From contig OY540816.1 of assembly GCA_961205875.1 (NCBI GenBank), positions 14,394,701-14,458,700 of the forward strand: DNA of 64,000 nucleotides, read 5' to 3'. Shown piece by piece: positions 23,786 through 35,910 of the stretch. This stretch comes from Sialis fuliginosa (Eukaryota; Arthropoda; Insecta; Megaloptera; Sialidae). The stretch's first letter is position 1; every line of letters starts with the position of its first letter. The translations under genes and the position numbers were made by a program. Below the pieces are notes generated by a model that saw only the letters and a program-made list of their open reading frames with translations, made no database searches and was not told where the DNA came from.

Positions 23786-25919
23786 TTATTAAAAAAAATT
23801 GTTATTTAAAAAAAGTTATGTTTGGATTTTTTTGTCAATTGCATTTCTGAAAAATGTATATATGAAGGAGCAACAACTCTTAATTAAAAACAAAAATATC
23901 AACACTTTTTTAACTAAATTTAGTAATTAGCGAAATACGAATTTTATCTTTTGATAAAATATATGCGTTGCGCTGTATGTTGATTTTTTCTTCTTCATTT
24001 TTTACTGTCTGTATAGAAACGATGTTGCATTTTTTCATAATGCTCTACTGTATCGTATATCAAGCGAAAGAAAGTTAATGAATATTTATAGCCTATCCTT
24101 CTGGTTTTGAATTGTCGTACAATTTAATTTGTTTGCCTTCAGGTATCAATATTTTAAATTAGATTAATTATATTTTAGAATGCAAGTTTTAATCGTTATT
24201 TTGCAGAAATTAATAAAATACCCACTTGAGATATAAAACTTTTTATTGTTCGATCTTAAAACAAATGATTTTGCAATAATATAAACATAATGTAGGCTTC
24301 TGGGTTAGTTATATCATAAAAATATTTTTTAAATAGATTTCAAGGCATAAAGATTTTATGTTTTTAAGTATTAATAAATAGTAATTTTTAATGCTCTACT
24401 TTAATAATAAAACAACTTACTGGAAAACTATTAAATTATTAATTTAGTTAGAAAAAATATATATAACGAGGTGGTGTTCAGACTACAGCTACATTTCATA
24501 AAACTTTGTAATATATGGATGATAATTTTCATTAACTATCGTCATTAAAACATTATATATCTTCAACATTTCATATAGTAACTTATAATATTATTAGATT
24601 TGAAAAGTAACTTACCATTAATGTTTGACTCAAATATATGCAATATTACACAAAAACATCAAAAATACAATTAGTTTGGAATATTTTAAAAAAAACTATT
24701 TTTTTACGACGAAAACTTATATTTTCAATACAAACATAACACATGGCACTAGGAAAATGCTATCTTTATGATGTTGTTTATGAAGCTTATTGTTAGTGAT
24801 ACTAACATCAAAATTTGAATTCATTCGGATAGTTTCCATGGAATAGACATTGTCTGTTTTTTGCGTTACTCCTCTATTTAGCCAATTTATATGAATAATG
24901 TTAATTGTCGCACATCAGATGGGTTGTGATGTTGAATTTATGGCACCCAAAGAGAAAAATGTTGCCGATCTCTGATCTCACAAAATTACAAATATAGCAT
25001 TTCAATTTTCTCCGATGTTATACCTTTTATCAAACAAATAAAAATTAGTTGGCATATTGAAACAACGAAATCTGCCAGAACCAGGTCAATTAGTGAACAT
25101 TTCTTTTCAATTTGCAAACGTATTAAAGAAGTTTTCATTTGATTTAAATAAATATATAAATCAAGACACGAAAAGAAAAAATACAGATTCAATGTCATAG
25201 ATAAACACTTTCCAAGTGGCAAAAAGTATAAATATTATTAATGATAGCTATACCGACTTAATAGCCTTAAAAATGCCGATGGTTAATTGTAATAAATTAC
25301 GGCACCTTTATATTGTTGAGGAAAAATTATGGATCTAATAAATAGTGCGAATTTTTTCAGTTTCGTTGACCTTGAGGCGTTAAATTGAAAGCCATCTTTA
25401 TTATTTATTTTATTTATTTAACTAATATAAATTATCTGTATGAATTTTAATTATATATATTTACATTAATAAATCTCTTAATGATGTTTTAATATTGTTT
25501 TTTGATTTTTTGCATCTAGTGGAAGACATTTTGTTGTTAATTGATTTATTGTAATTTAAAAAAATTATAAACTAGTACATGCCATATTTAAGACACTGAA
25601 AGATATGCAAGTCCGGATGAAAACCGTTAATGCAGCTAATGTGACTTGAATAAAAATGTATTACAAATTTAAATGATAATTACTTTTCCGGTCTAAAAGA
25701 TTTAGTTATTGTGTAAAGTAAATCATTGTTTCCCAACCTTACAATATCCGCTTACTCCTTAGACATTAAATTTACCGGTGTACTCAATTTTTGACAAAAA
25801 TAATTATAATGAGAAGAATAGTAATTGAAAGTACATACTAATCAAAAGTTACATTCTAGAATTTTTTCAATTTTTTTGAATCGATAATTTAGAATTAAAG
25901 TAAGTAGGTATATCGTGAC
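23786..25919. other. AT-rich DNA, nothing recognised
   Basis: More than 2 kb of AT-rich sequence. The minus-strand frame at 24986-25222 has random composition. Near 25733, TTGTTTCCCAACCTT resembles a decayed hAT terminus without a partner. Confidence 0.45.
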
Positions 25920-26175
25920 TGAAGTGTTAAAATCAAAAGGTCATTTTAGGAGACCTATCTAAAGATACTTCACTCAATGGGAGAAGTGAAAAAAACATTT
26001 TTTTGATTATACTTTTCAGTCCATGGGAAGGGGGTCCAAATTAAATCTTATAAGTAATTTCTGTTTTTGGGTTATCAATCTACGTCCGTATTTCATCTTA
26101 ATTGGTATAAATTTATATAGACGGACGGACGGACAGACAGAGCGAAACTATAAGGATTCTACGGAACCCTAAAAA
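25920..26175 (-). repeat. L5-related terminal fragment
   Basis: Ends with GACGGACGGACGGACAGACA, GAGCGAAACTATAAGG, CTACGGAACCCTAAAAAG. In reverse this is the TTTTTAGGGTTCCGTAG...GTCTGTCCGTCC start I associate with lepidopteran repeats. The remainder extends back to about 25920. Confidence 0.5.
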
Positions 26176-27524
26176 GTGCCTTAAGAAACTGCAAACAATA
26201 AGTTCCTAACTATGTACTTTGTCATAAAGTTAAAGAATTGAAATTTTTAGTTTTTTATTATGATGTATCGCTTATTAAACAACGTAAATTGTTTTCCATT
26301 TTTTTCATATTTCTTATAGACACTCATTGTCAGATCTCCATGCTAGAAAAGTTATTTGAATCACCCTGTATATAATGTTAAATTCTAAATACTTGTTTGA
26401 TTTAAATCAATGAATTTCTTCTGTATATATAATACCATAAAATATTTTATGCTTTATACTTTATAATCAAATCAATTACTGAAATGATAAATAATATTTT
26501 AATAAATGAAAGGAATTTAATATTATTAATATATACAAAGAGTACCATAAATATTTTAAAGTCTCTTATTAGCAATTTAATTTTCATATCAAACATATGG
26601 TCGTGGATTATAGTGCCAATTAATCAAACTTTTGAATGTTTTGAATTCAATTATTCAGAACCTTTTGAAGTACCTTCTAGAAGAAAGTAAAATGCCAAAT
26701 GCCCTAGGTACAAGAAATATTAATATTTTATTGGTGAAATTTTTTTTCAACCAATAAATCAGAAGTGTTGATATGATGGGCCTATATAAAATTTATGATA
26801 TCATTAAAATCAGAATGATTTGTATCTTGCGGACCAGAAATTGCTTTATTCAATGCACGTTTTCAAAAAAATTACAACCGAGAGTCGATGAATTTATGAG
26901 AAAGACTGTATCTTTTTTTATATAATCGATAATTTTGACTCGGAATATTGTTCGCGGATAAATTTATATTTATGTATAACGTACCTTTTTAGGTTTTGGT
27001 AAAATTTACAACTATCATTGTCTTTACACAAAATTCCACATCCCACTTGAAAAACTACTTTTATGAATAACATTAAATCACAGCAGATTTTTAATACATG
27101 ACATAGGTTATAAAATATGGCAGGTACCGGTTAAGGATGAATTTTTAGTACCACTGTTGTAACATTTTTATCAAGCACTTCCTCATTATGCATAAATAAT
27201 ATATAACGGTAAACATAATTTATATTTTGAAATTTATTCGCAATTTTTATGTGGTGTTGCGTACTGAATTATAATAAAATATCAGATGATCTTGAATTAT
27301 GATTTTGGATTAATTTCATCTTTGTGGCATCATTTTGAAAAATAAAATACATTAAAGTGACGATCTAGGACTGCCCAATATAAAATTGAGGGCAGAAAGT
27401 TTCATTTATGTAAATTATAATATTTATTTAATTTTTTACAATAATTATGCTCATTATTATAAGTAATTTGATCGCAAGCAACATCAAATTAAAATCGTTT
27501 AGTTGGATATTAAATTATACTAGT
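26176..27524. other. AT-rich DNA, nothing firm
   Basis: Near 26360 the words ATTTGAATCACCCTGTATAT resemble the end of a dispersed repeat. The 68-codon frame at 26484-26690 is AT-driven. No gene was identified. Confidence 0.45.
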
Positions 27525-27862
27525 ATCATGGTCGAAATTCGACCAATATTTTATCTGCCTTAACGGCAATATACACACATGATCTAACCTAACCAAACCA
27601 ATCTGCTTTTACAACAAAAATTTCCAAATAAAAACACTGCAATTTAAAGCGAATTGAAATCTCTATACGCATTCTCTACGTTTGACAGAAACCCAAAACT
27701 ATTTATTTTTGCCGCTTGGTAGCGCTAGGAGTATTGCTATGCTGTTGAACTATAGGTGGAGAGAGACCGAGGGGGGAGGGTAATTTTTAGGTTGCAGAAT
27801 TTTTATTTTTTTTATTTTTTAACATACAAATAAATTCATCTACTAGTTATATACTTCTATAT

Positions 27863-28963
27863 CAGTGGCGAAGCGTCCATGGATGCAGTGGAAGCAGTGC
27901 TTCCCTTACTTTATGGATAAATTAATACAAAACTGTGTTTTCAGTTAATAAATAATTTAAAAATATTATTAGAATATTCGTCTTTATGCGCAACTCAAAC
28001 ATTTTAATCAAAAATAGCATTTAATATTAATTTACACGCTCAGTTATAAAACTATAATACCTCTACGTCTTATTTTCCTGTATTTTAGTCGATATTTATA
28101 TGACGAGTTGAAGTTTACTGCAGGAAATTTCACTAAAAAATTTCGAATTTTAGATTTCGTTAAAAGTATGTTTATTGTATAGAAAATGACGTGAAAAGTT
28201 GAAATTTTCAAACCGCAGGTCTGTATCTCAAACCGTTCTCGAGATATAGCCTCTCAAAGTTTCATTTTTTTCTAAATTTTGAAGAAAAATGGCCCTAACT
28301 TTAGAACGCGTGGTCGGAATTGATTTTAGTTGACGGATTTGGAATCAGCGTGTTAAAATCTATATAATGACATGTATAATACCTTAAAAGTAAAAAAAAA
28401 AATTTTCGTGAAAAATCGAAAAAATTCAAAGGGGTATACCTTAAAAAAATGTCGATTTTTGGCCAAAATTTTTTTGTAGGATTTTAAAGTATTATACATG
28501 TCATTATATAGATTTTGACACGCTGATTTCAAATCCGTCAACTAAAATCAATTCCGACCACGCGTTCAAAAGTTATGGCCTTTTTTCTCAAAAAATTTGA
28601 AAAAACTAAAACTTTGAGAGGCTATATCTCGAGAACGGTTTGAGATACAGACCTGCGGTTTGAAACAAACAATTTTCCACGTCATTTTTTATACAATAAT
28701 TATACTTATAACGAAATCAAAAATTCTAAATTTTTTAGTGAAATTTTCTGTAGTGAACTTCAACTCGTCATACAAATATCGACTAAAATACAAGAAAATA
28801 AGACGTAGAATCATTTAGTTACTATATAAATATATAAGAATTTATTTAAAAAAGTAAAAGCTTGAATTTAAGGTGTTTCATAGCTAGTTTTGTTTTTGTT
28901 AATAGGAGGGAGAGGATTGACAAAATATGCTTCCTTTATTAAAAATTTCACGCCTCGCCACTG
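27863..28963. mobile_element. 1.1-kb hAT element carrying a long hairpin, perfect 8-bp duplication
   Basis: The termini CAGTGGCGAAGCGT and, in complement, CAGTGGCGAGGCGT match at 13 of 14. The flanks are both TTCTATAT (27855-27862 and 28964-28971), an exact 8-bp target duplication. There is no transposase frame. The central 746 bp (28063-28808) is one imperfect palindrome. It is therefore a non-autonomous element that would fold into a long hairpin if transcribed or single-stranded. Confidence 0.95.
28063..28808. repeat. Inverted repeat, arms of about 370 bp meeting at GGTATACC
   Basis: The left arm starts CTACGTCTTATTTTC and the right arm ends GAAAATAAGACGTAG. Matching blocks occur in mirrored order along both arms, including GACGAGTTGAAGTT, CCGCAGGTCTGTATCTCAAA, CGAGATATAGCCTCTCAAAG, AATTGATTTTAGTTGACGGA and TATATAATGACATGTATAAT. 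The symmetry centre falls in the palindrome GGTATACC (28433-28440), so there is essentially no loop. Scattered mismatches and small gaps indicate some age. Confidence 0.95.
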
Positions 28964-29665
28964 TTCTATATAAATTTATTAAATAGAACGAAATCTATTA
29001 AAGTTTATAAATATTAGTTATAATATATACGTGATATGTTTCAGTGATAATTTACAGCAAATAATATATTTCTAATGATCATTACTAACTTGACATAAAA
29101 ACGAAATTAAAAATGGTTATTTGTTGGTAAAGATTCAGGACAAAATAAGAAGGTATATTTACAAATTATATATTACTATTTTGAATTTTTTTCTTTGCAT
29201 ATGTATCTACTATATAACTAAAAACTCAATGACATTTTTTTAACTCTTCTAGTATGAACAAAATCAACTTTTTTTAAAATGGCATAGTTAGTACGAAAAG
29301 AGTCTAATAGAATTTTATTTTCAGCTTTTAAGTCGGTTTTAAAAAGGCAAATTAATTTTTTTAAACGTTTTTTTAATATTTTTTTATTAAACATACATGA
29401 AATGTACTGTATAACTGTATAATAAAGTATAGTAATCATGAAAAAAATTGAACTCGAGATTTTTACGGAATGACACATTGAGGGTCCCTGAACCAAAAAT
29501 ATGAGATTAAATACTAAGTCATATCCCCCCCCATCGCAAAAAGCTATCTACGCCACTGGGAGGAGAAATAAACAAACAGTGAGAGAGGAAATCATATACA
29601 TGTGTTAACTTTATTTTAACTGCCTTAACGGCAACATACACACATGATTTTTTTTATAATATGGA

Positions 29666-31799
29666 GCATTATAAAAATAAATTCATTACCAAAAGTAAAA
29701 GTATACTTATCATTGTGTTATAAATTATTTTAAGCAATGCTATTATGTAAAACGTATTGTAAGATGTAAATAAATCATTTTTATATATTACTGAGACGAC
29801 TATAGCGAAAAGAATTAGTTTTGTTCTTAAGTATTGATGTGCATCTTTGAAAAAAATAGTAGGTATGTTTGTAAAATAAAATTACATTTTATAGTTTATC
29901 TTTTGAATTTTTGTCTATTTCAATTTAATACTAAAACTTTATTTATATTGTTTGGGCTATATTGATTTTAAATATTAGAAGAGGCTCCGGTATATAAGAT
30001 AGTTGAGATTTTGATGTAATTAAATCAATTGTTTTTATTGAATAATTAAGTTAGGCACGCATTAAGAAAAATTTACAATTTATTTTTTCTACATAATAAA
30101 AATGTATAAAAATTATTAAATTTCGAAATATACTCGGACGAAGCAGCGTATAACTATATCATTAAAGTTTTGATTTAAGTAGGTCGCTATAGATTATTAA
30201 ACGCAACCAAGAGTAATTTGTTTTCTGCTGCAACGTCATCATAATATAATACAAATGAAATAATAATATAAATGAATTACAAGCAATAATTAATTTAAAT
30301 TACCTATTTCTCAAACTGTCAAAACTAACATCTAACTTATGTTAATAAATTTTATTTTATAAAAATTACGAAACATTTCAAGAGGAAATAAATAAACTTA
30401 TTTTACATTTATTATTAAAAATAGAATCAATATATTATTACAATATTTATGTTGTGTAGAGTGTAATAAAAATATATATGTATGTACTAAAGATATCAGG
30501 TATTAGGAAATAAAAATTCATTATTGAGACTTCCGTGGTAATTCTTCAATGTTTTTTTCTACTTCTTTATCTAGAATTTTTCGGTCATTAGTTGAAGAAT
30601 CGTATAAAGTGGGATGAAACATATCTAGATATATTTCCCACGTTTAATACAATAGAAAATTTTGCAATCAATCTTCCATTCAATAAAGTATTTTTATTTT
30701 AATTCGATATCGTTTTTTTATACTTTATTATAAATAATACATAATGATATTATTGTTGCAGTAGTGTAAGACCCTAGAATGCGGCCCGTGGCCCAAAGCA
30801 GAAAGTTTATAATTTATTTTTTAATTACATAAAATAATAAAATATATTTTTTTTTAAATAACAAGTTATTTTAATTTTTGTAAATTTATCAAAGAAGGAA
30901 AGGGCTGCAGCCCGCAGACTATCTTAGGGTACATATGCCATTAAGACTACAATCATATTTCGTTACACATTTCGGCAGACATTTTTTTTAACAGAAACAT
31001 GAAATTTATGTTGAAATATTTTCACGATCAGAAAAGTTTCTAACTACGCCACTGGTTATAATATTATGGTGCAGGAAATATTGCAAATAAAAGATAAGTC
31101 GGTGACAGTTAATGATAAAAATGCATAAAAAATTCATAGCATACTTATATTGCATAACATTAAATTGAATAAACCAATTGATTTGTACGGACGATAAAAT
31201 TATAAGTGATTTAGTGGGGTCGACAAAAATTAGCTAATTCTCCTTTAAGTTATATTTTTACTTGCCATAACAGGCCATTTTATTATTTTCAAGGATGGGT
31301 AAAGATGAACCAGCAAAGTTATTGTTTTTGCAATTATATTATAGAACAAATGGTTAAAAAATATACCTAGTTAATAAAATTATATTGTTTATAACTTTCT
31401 AAAATAAAATAAAAATAATCATATAATAAAAATTTTAATTCATTGTTTTAAATAATCAAATTAATATATAGAAACATTATGTTACATTAAATAATTTAAG
31501 TAATTCTTATTTTATAGATTTTTAACCGGAAAAAATAGGTCATTATTTGTTATCAGCAAACATGGAATTATAAAAATATACATCTATTAAATGTAGGTAA
31601 AATTGTTTTTTATGAATGTTATTTAATATTAATTTTATATTATACGTAACTTCTGAGTACAACAATATAAGTCAGGTATATAGTGTCTACATATATATTT
31701 CACAATAGGTTACATTGCAATTGATGTGATTAATTAAATATTATTTGTAATTAAAATTATTGTTATGTTAAAATTTTTATGTTAATTAAGTTTATTTAT
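29666..31799. other. AT-rich DNA with decayed hAT-like ends
   Basis: About 30759 reads CAGTAGTGTAAGACCC and AATGCGGCCCGTGGCCC, with GGGCTGCAGCCCGCAG near 30902, resembling a worn hAT MITE without target duplication. AACTACGCCACTG (ending 31053) is an orphan right end. Otherwise AT-rich without genes. Confidence 0.4.
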
Positions 31800-32030
31800 T
31801 AAATAAATTTAACCGATTTCAAAAAAGGATGAGGTTCTTTGGATATCTTTTATATATTATTTATCCCGATATAGTACCATATAAATTTTATCAGAATCTG
31901 ACCATGGACTTCGAAGATACATCATATAAAAGGGAAAAATAAAACCGCCTTCAAAAATTGTTAAATTAAATTATTATATACCAAGGTACTTTTCAGTTTG
32001 AAGTCGATTATAGTTTTTTACAAAATATTT
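31800..32030. repeat. Insect-type 'accgatttcaaaaaagg' repeat
   Basis: TTTAACCGATTTCAAAAAAG, GATGAGGTTCTTTGG, then ATAGTACCATATAAATTTTA, TCAGAATCTGACCATGGA and AAAACCGCCTTCAAAAA. I know this order of phrases from a dispersed repeat that is abundant in moths and butterflies. Not coding. Confidence 0.6.
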
Positions 32031-33065
32031 TTTAATTTGTTGACAAAGAAATTTTGAACTATTTTCTATAGTTTTCTAGAAAGAACTTCGCCAAAAAATT
32101 GTTTTGATACCAAGATAGTAAATCGGACAATTGAGTAACTATTTTATCTACGGCGTTTTAAAGTCAATATATAAATACTTCGGTTCTTTTCATTATTTTT
32201 TTAGTATAGTAATATATCTATTTACACTTAGCTTGTCTAAACATTTATTTTTCTGGTCAATATAACTCGGACACTTAATAAGAAAGTCATTTTAAAATAT
32301 TAATGTTTGTTAGCTACTTGTAATCCAAAGAGAAAAAAAAACTGGATTATTATTTTGTAATATTACTTTAAAACCTGAGTCTTTAATCTTTTAAGATACT
32401 TAATGTAATGCTTGCGTATGCAAATTATTTTGTATGCCAGTATTTGTCAAACTAAATTACTAAATGATAGATTCTCGCTATTCGTTGCGCTTATTTTGAA
32501 ACCAAATCTTTTTCATTAAATTATCATTCATTTTGATTTCTTGTCGGCTGGATTACTCCTTTTCCAACAGCTCGGTGGTGTTTTTGTGCAGTTAATTTTA
32601 TTTTATAAAGGGTTGTTTCATAAGATATGTCGTACGAAATGAGAGTTTGCTAATGAGTCAATCATCGCAGGTTCATTGGGGGGCCTGATACATAAGAAAT
32701 TTCTTTTTTTATTTACATTTATAATTTTATATTGAAATTGTTTGTGGCTTGCCCTATTTATTAGAAAATACCAATTGTACATTTTTTTTAATATGGACCG
32801 AGTTGAAATCAATTATCTAATATAACATAAAGTAAGTCTAGAGTCTTAGGACATTGAACAGTGAAAGTCCCATCAAAATCAGTTTTGTAGTTTTCGTTTA
32901 AAGTCGAGATAAACAGAAATTTTTAAAAATATCAAAATTTATTATATTGCTTATATCTATAAAACGACATCAAAAAGAATTTAAATATTTTTATTGTAGA
33001 AAAAGACCAAATGATTTGTATTTTATACATTTGTATTAATAATTAATCTATAAAAAATGATGTAC
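32031..33065. other. AT-rich DNA, nothing recognised
   Basis: No shared repeat was noticed. The phrase GGGTTGTTTCATAAGATATG (about 32610) could be a repeat end but has no partner. The frame at 32618-32812 is not gene-like. Confidence 0.45.
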
Positions 33066-33280
33066 TATGGGCTTCAGAAGTTATCTGCCACCCTAAAGGT
33101 CAGAATCGCTTACAACAGTTTAAAAAATATTAAGACAAAAATCATCGATTATCTTTTTCTAGGGCGGAGTTTATATAGTTACATCATTTTAAATTAAAAC
33201 ACAAATATACGTCCATTTCATTAATTCATTTTATATCAAGTATAACATATTTAAATACTAAAATTTACTTATACAGTTTT
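33066..33280 (+). repeat. R6 dispersed repeat, copy 2
   Basis: Diverged relative of 23559-23785 with the same block order and orientation (GGGCTTCAGAAG, CAGAATCGCTT, TTATCTTTTTCTAGGGC, AATATACGTCCATTT). Confidence 0.75.
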
Positions 33281-34083
33281 CACTAGATAACATAAAATAT
33301 CTGTCGTTGTTTGGTACATGGAGAAATGATTTAAATATTATAATAATCAAATGGTAAGAGCCTACTAAGTTTGTGATAAGTGAATTTCAATGAAAACTGG
33401 ACGACCACTTCTGCATGAAGAAAAATAACAAAATTTCTTATATAGGTACAGTTTTTGGTATAATTAAATAAAAACTGTTATAAATTTCGAAATCATCTCA
33501 AATTTCATTATTTTAATTTAATTACATATTATATTATACAAATGTGATACTGTTTATGCACAGTATCAAATTTTTTCAGTCATCTTCAGTAACAGAACCA
33601 TTATTTAGAATGTCAGATAGTCATGATTGGACAAGTTATTTAAATTCTAGCCATGTCATTTTATTTGACTATTATAATTTGCCTAATTTTTTACTGACTT
33701 AACATTGATATTGAGAAATAGATCAGAAAACAAAAATAAAACTTTGTATATATTGCATGTCATATCTTTTTGTTCTTAGTATTTTTGACGTAAAAAATAT
33801 TTATATCCGATTTGCTAACGTTAGTATTTCTTTTCCACAAAAGTAAATTACATTTTTTGTGTTTGTATTATAATAAATAAAAATGCATGTCATTTATAAT
33901 TAGTAATATGTAAGAAAATACATTATTATGTAATAATTTTAACAAGTATTGTATTATACTAAATGAAGTGTAAAAAGATACGGTAATAGGTTCTTTTTTG
34001 TTCTATAATAAAATAATATATCGTATTATTATATAATGTATAGAACCTGAAACCATATCCGAAATAATTAGATTCATACCTCT
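33281..34083. other. AT-rich DNA, nothing recognised
   Basis: The stretch is dominated by A/T runs. No frame with coding character or shared repeat was found. Confidence 0.5.
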
Positions 34084-34180
34084 GAATACGTGAAAAAAAC
34101 TCTCGTCTCGGTTTCGACTCTTACACGTGACCGAAAACGAGAAAAGTCTCTTTATATTATTAACTCAACGAGACTTATAG
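34084..34180. repeat. GAGAC/GTCTC-rich repeat, copy 1
   Basis: CTCTCGTCTCGGTTTCGACTC, then ACGTGACCGAAAACGAGAAA and AACGAGACTTATAGG. The same vocabulary (CTCGTCTCG, ATGACCGAGG) occurs at 62318-62480 and, shorter, at 40643-40738. Confidence 0.5.
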
Positions 34181-34239
34181 GTAAATATACATTTTTTTTT
34201 TCAAATAGTACCTACTCGATAATTTTTTTGGTTCATAAA

Positions 34240-34700
34240 TTGGGAGTGTCACCTAAAGTCCAGGTCAACTGACACTGCCGATCCTTCTCTAATAGGGTCA
34301 GTATACGACTGTATGTGTTCTACTATAACTTTCGCGTTGCTCCATATTTTGCAAAACATTATAAACATTTTTCCCACGTTAGAAGCAACCAAATATCTTA
34401 TCAGATGAGTGCATTCACTGAGGTCAAACACACAATAAAATCATCGCACTTGTTTCGATCAGAATTCTTCCGACAACCTAAAATCGAACGGTATTTCTTA
34501 ACAGGTGAGGGGAGCGGTTATTGAGTAAACACTAAAGATCAACACACTATTGTTATGATAGATTTCAGAATGCATGAATCATATCAAAGATACCGCCTTC
34601 ATCATACGAAATGTCGGTAGATAATTTATCATGAAACTACCGTTGCGGCGAAGATGGGCAGAAAATAAAAGAGCGAAGTGAAGCTACTGTATTTCGCTTT
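34240..34700. other. Less AT-rich island with frames on both strands
   Basis: Base composition rises here. The minus strand has a 60-codon frame (34249-34431) with a coding-like middle (SNVGKMFIMFCKIWSNAKVI). Upstream of part of it stands GTGTGTTTGACCTCAG, which could be an acceptor. The plus strand has a 69-codon frame (34315-34524) crossing CTTAACAG|GTGAGG, a possible donor. At most one strand can be real. Neither product is recognised. The stretch may be one or more exons or a decayed gene or transposon. Confidence 0.3.
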
Positions 34701-34881
34701 ACTTGTTTTATATTGTTTTTAAATGTATTTATTGTTGTTGTTTTATTTCGTTAACAACAGATTGCAGTGTATAATAATTTCGATATTTAGTAATAGAATA
34801 AAGTTATACTGAATTTGGATTTACTTGTATTACTCATTTTTACTGTCTTATACCTATCCATGTATATGAAATATATACTAA

Positions 34882-35030
34882 TGCCCGGTATTATAAAGAA
34901 GCTAGCAAATTTGCTAGCTAGCAAGCACTTTCAAATGAGGTATTAATTCTTTGATAGTACTCGTGTCTATGGGTTAGCTATGAAATTTAGAGCAGTGATT
35001 CTTCAACTTATTGTAACATTGTTAACGACA
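34882..35030. mobile_element. M2-family MITE, truncated
   Basis: Starts TGCCCGGTATTATAAAG, continues AGCTAGCAAATTTGCTAGC and GCACTTTCAAATGAGGTAT, and runs to TTCAACTTATTGTAAC. It parallels the complement of the 47161-47484 copy for about 150 bp and then stops. Confidence 0.8.
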
Positions 35031-35099
35031 TAATTGTATGTTTCAAGGTCACTATAGTATATTTACATTATTTTCAGAAAATGTACGTATGTGCGTGTT

Positions 35100-35375
35100 A
35101 TTTTTTACGTGCACTAAATCTCGCAAATAAAAAATGTTATTGACTTCGTTGGGGTGCCAATCGAAGCGTCTTGACGTAAATATGATTTGAAAGAAGGGAT
35201 TTTTCGAAATTCAACCCCTACGGGGGTAAAAAAAGGGTGTAAAATTTTGTGTGAATAAAAATATTTTTTGGTCGGATTTACTTGAAACTTAGCATGAATA
35301 TATTCTACAATACAAATAATGAAACATTTATTCAGTATTTTTTTTATACGTGCCTAAACAGCCATTGAACTGGTG
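35100..35375. repeat. Insect-type repeat 'caacccctacgggggt'
   Basis: GTGCCAATCGAAGCGTCTTG and GAAATTCAACCCCTACGGGG belong to a phrase familiar from arthropod dispersed repeats. The right edge TACGTGCCTAAACAGCCATT (about 35349-35368) is the complement of the start of the repeat at 45346. Confidence 0.45.
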
Positions 35376-35614
35376 CACCCTCAAAATTACTAATTCATGT
35401 TGCCTTGGTATATTCTGTGGATTAGTTATTCTAAAAATGTGTATTATACATATTAAAAAAATTATTCACATAAACTATATGGAAACAATAAATAATCAGT
35501 ATTCAGGTATTTATAGTCATGCCATGTTGGAAAGTTAGTTGTGTGGACCTCAAGGGTTGAACCGACGACTTGTTTAAAATTGCTCTAGAGTGCAGTGGCT
35601 TTTTAAAATGTGGC

Positions 35615-35833
35615 TTATGTTAATCCAGGAACTAAAGCATAATGCGGATGTTGAATAAAAATTTCGACTCTTTTGTTGAGCTCTAGATACATCATAGTAT
35701 TGCGTAAGTTGTTTAGTCGTGAAAAAGATTCAGTGAATTGTGAAGCCGCCAACCTTTCACGAGTGTTTCTGAGTTTGATAGATGACCGTACGCCGGTGTA
35801 TTTACCTTGATCTCTTACTAAACATTCGGCCAT
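35615..35833 (-). CDS. 72-codon coding-like frame, function unknown
   Basis: The minus-strand ATG at 35833 opens a 72-residue frame ending at 35615. The composition is clearly protein-like: charged and polar residues are mixed (RSSIKLRNTRERLAASQFT) and the base composition is near-balanced within an AT-rich region. No signal peptide, membrane segment or motif is recognised. There is a short hydrophilic N-terminus (MAECLVRDQGKYTG) and a C-terminus with HPHYALVP. The ATG lies about 78 bp from the edge of the hAT element at 35911. It could be a small gene, a first exon, or a piece of a transposon protein. Nothing in the neighbourhood indicates a role. Confidence 0.3.
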   Translation of the reverse strand: MAECLVRDQGKYTGVRSSIKLRNTRERLAASQFTESFSRLNNLRNTMMYLELNKRVEIFIQHPHYALVPGLT

Positions 35834-35910
35834 TATCGGATAATGACTTGGTGATTTTTTTTACACTCGTGCATCGCGATCAAAACAAACGAAACGGAAA
35901 AAATCTAAAG

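Larger units (their letters stand above)
27754..29558. mobile_element. Insertion in R4 with a hAT-type right end
   Basis: The right edge reads CTATCTACGCCACTG (ending 29558), the complement of a CAGTGGCG hAT terminus. The left edge (GAGGGGGGAGGG at about 27769-27780) has no recognisable terminus and no clear 8-bp duplication. A minus-strand frame of 92 codons (29218-29496) lies inside but has no transposase motif that I recognise. The hAT element at 27863 was inserted into this DNA. Confidence 0.45.
27525..29665 (-). repeat. R4-family copy, interrupted by inserted DNA
   Basis: The two parts 27525-27753 and 29559-29665, both minus orientation, together match the R4 copies at 7226 and 14659: CAATATTTTATCTGCCTTAA at the left, the CGCTTGGTAGCGCTAG block in the middle, then AAACAAACAGTGAGAGAGG and ACTGCCTTAACGGCAACATA on the far side. 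About 1.8 kb of other DNA separates them, containing the TSD-bounded hAT element at 27863-28963. Confidence 0.7.
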
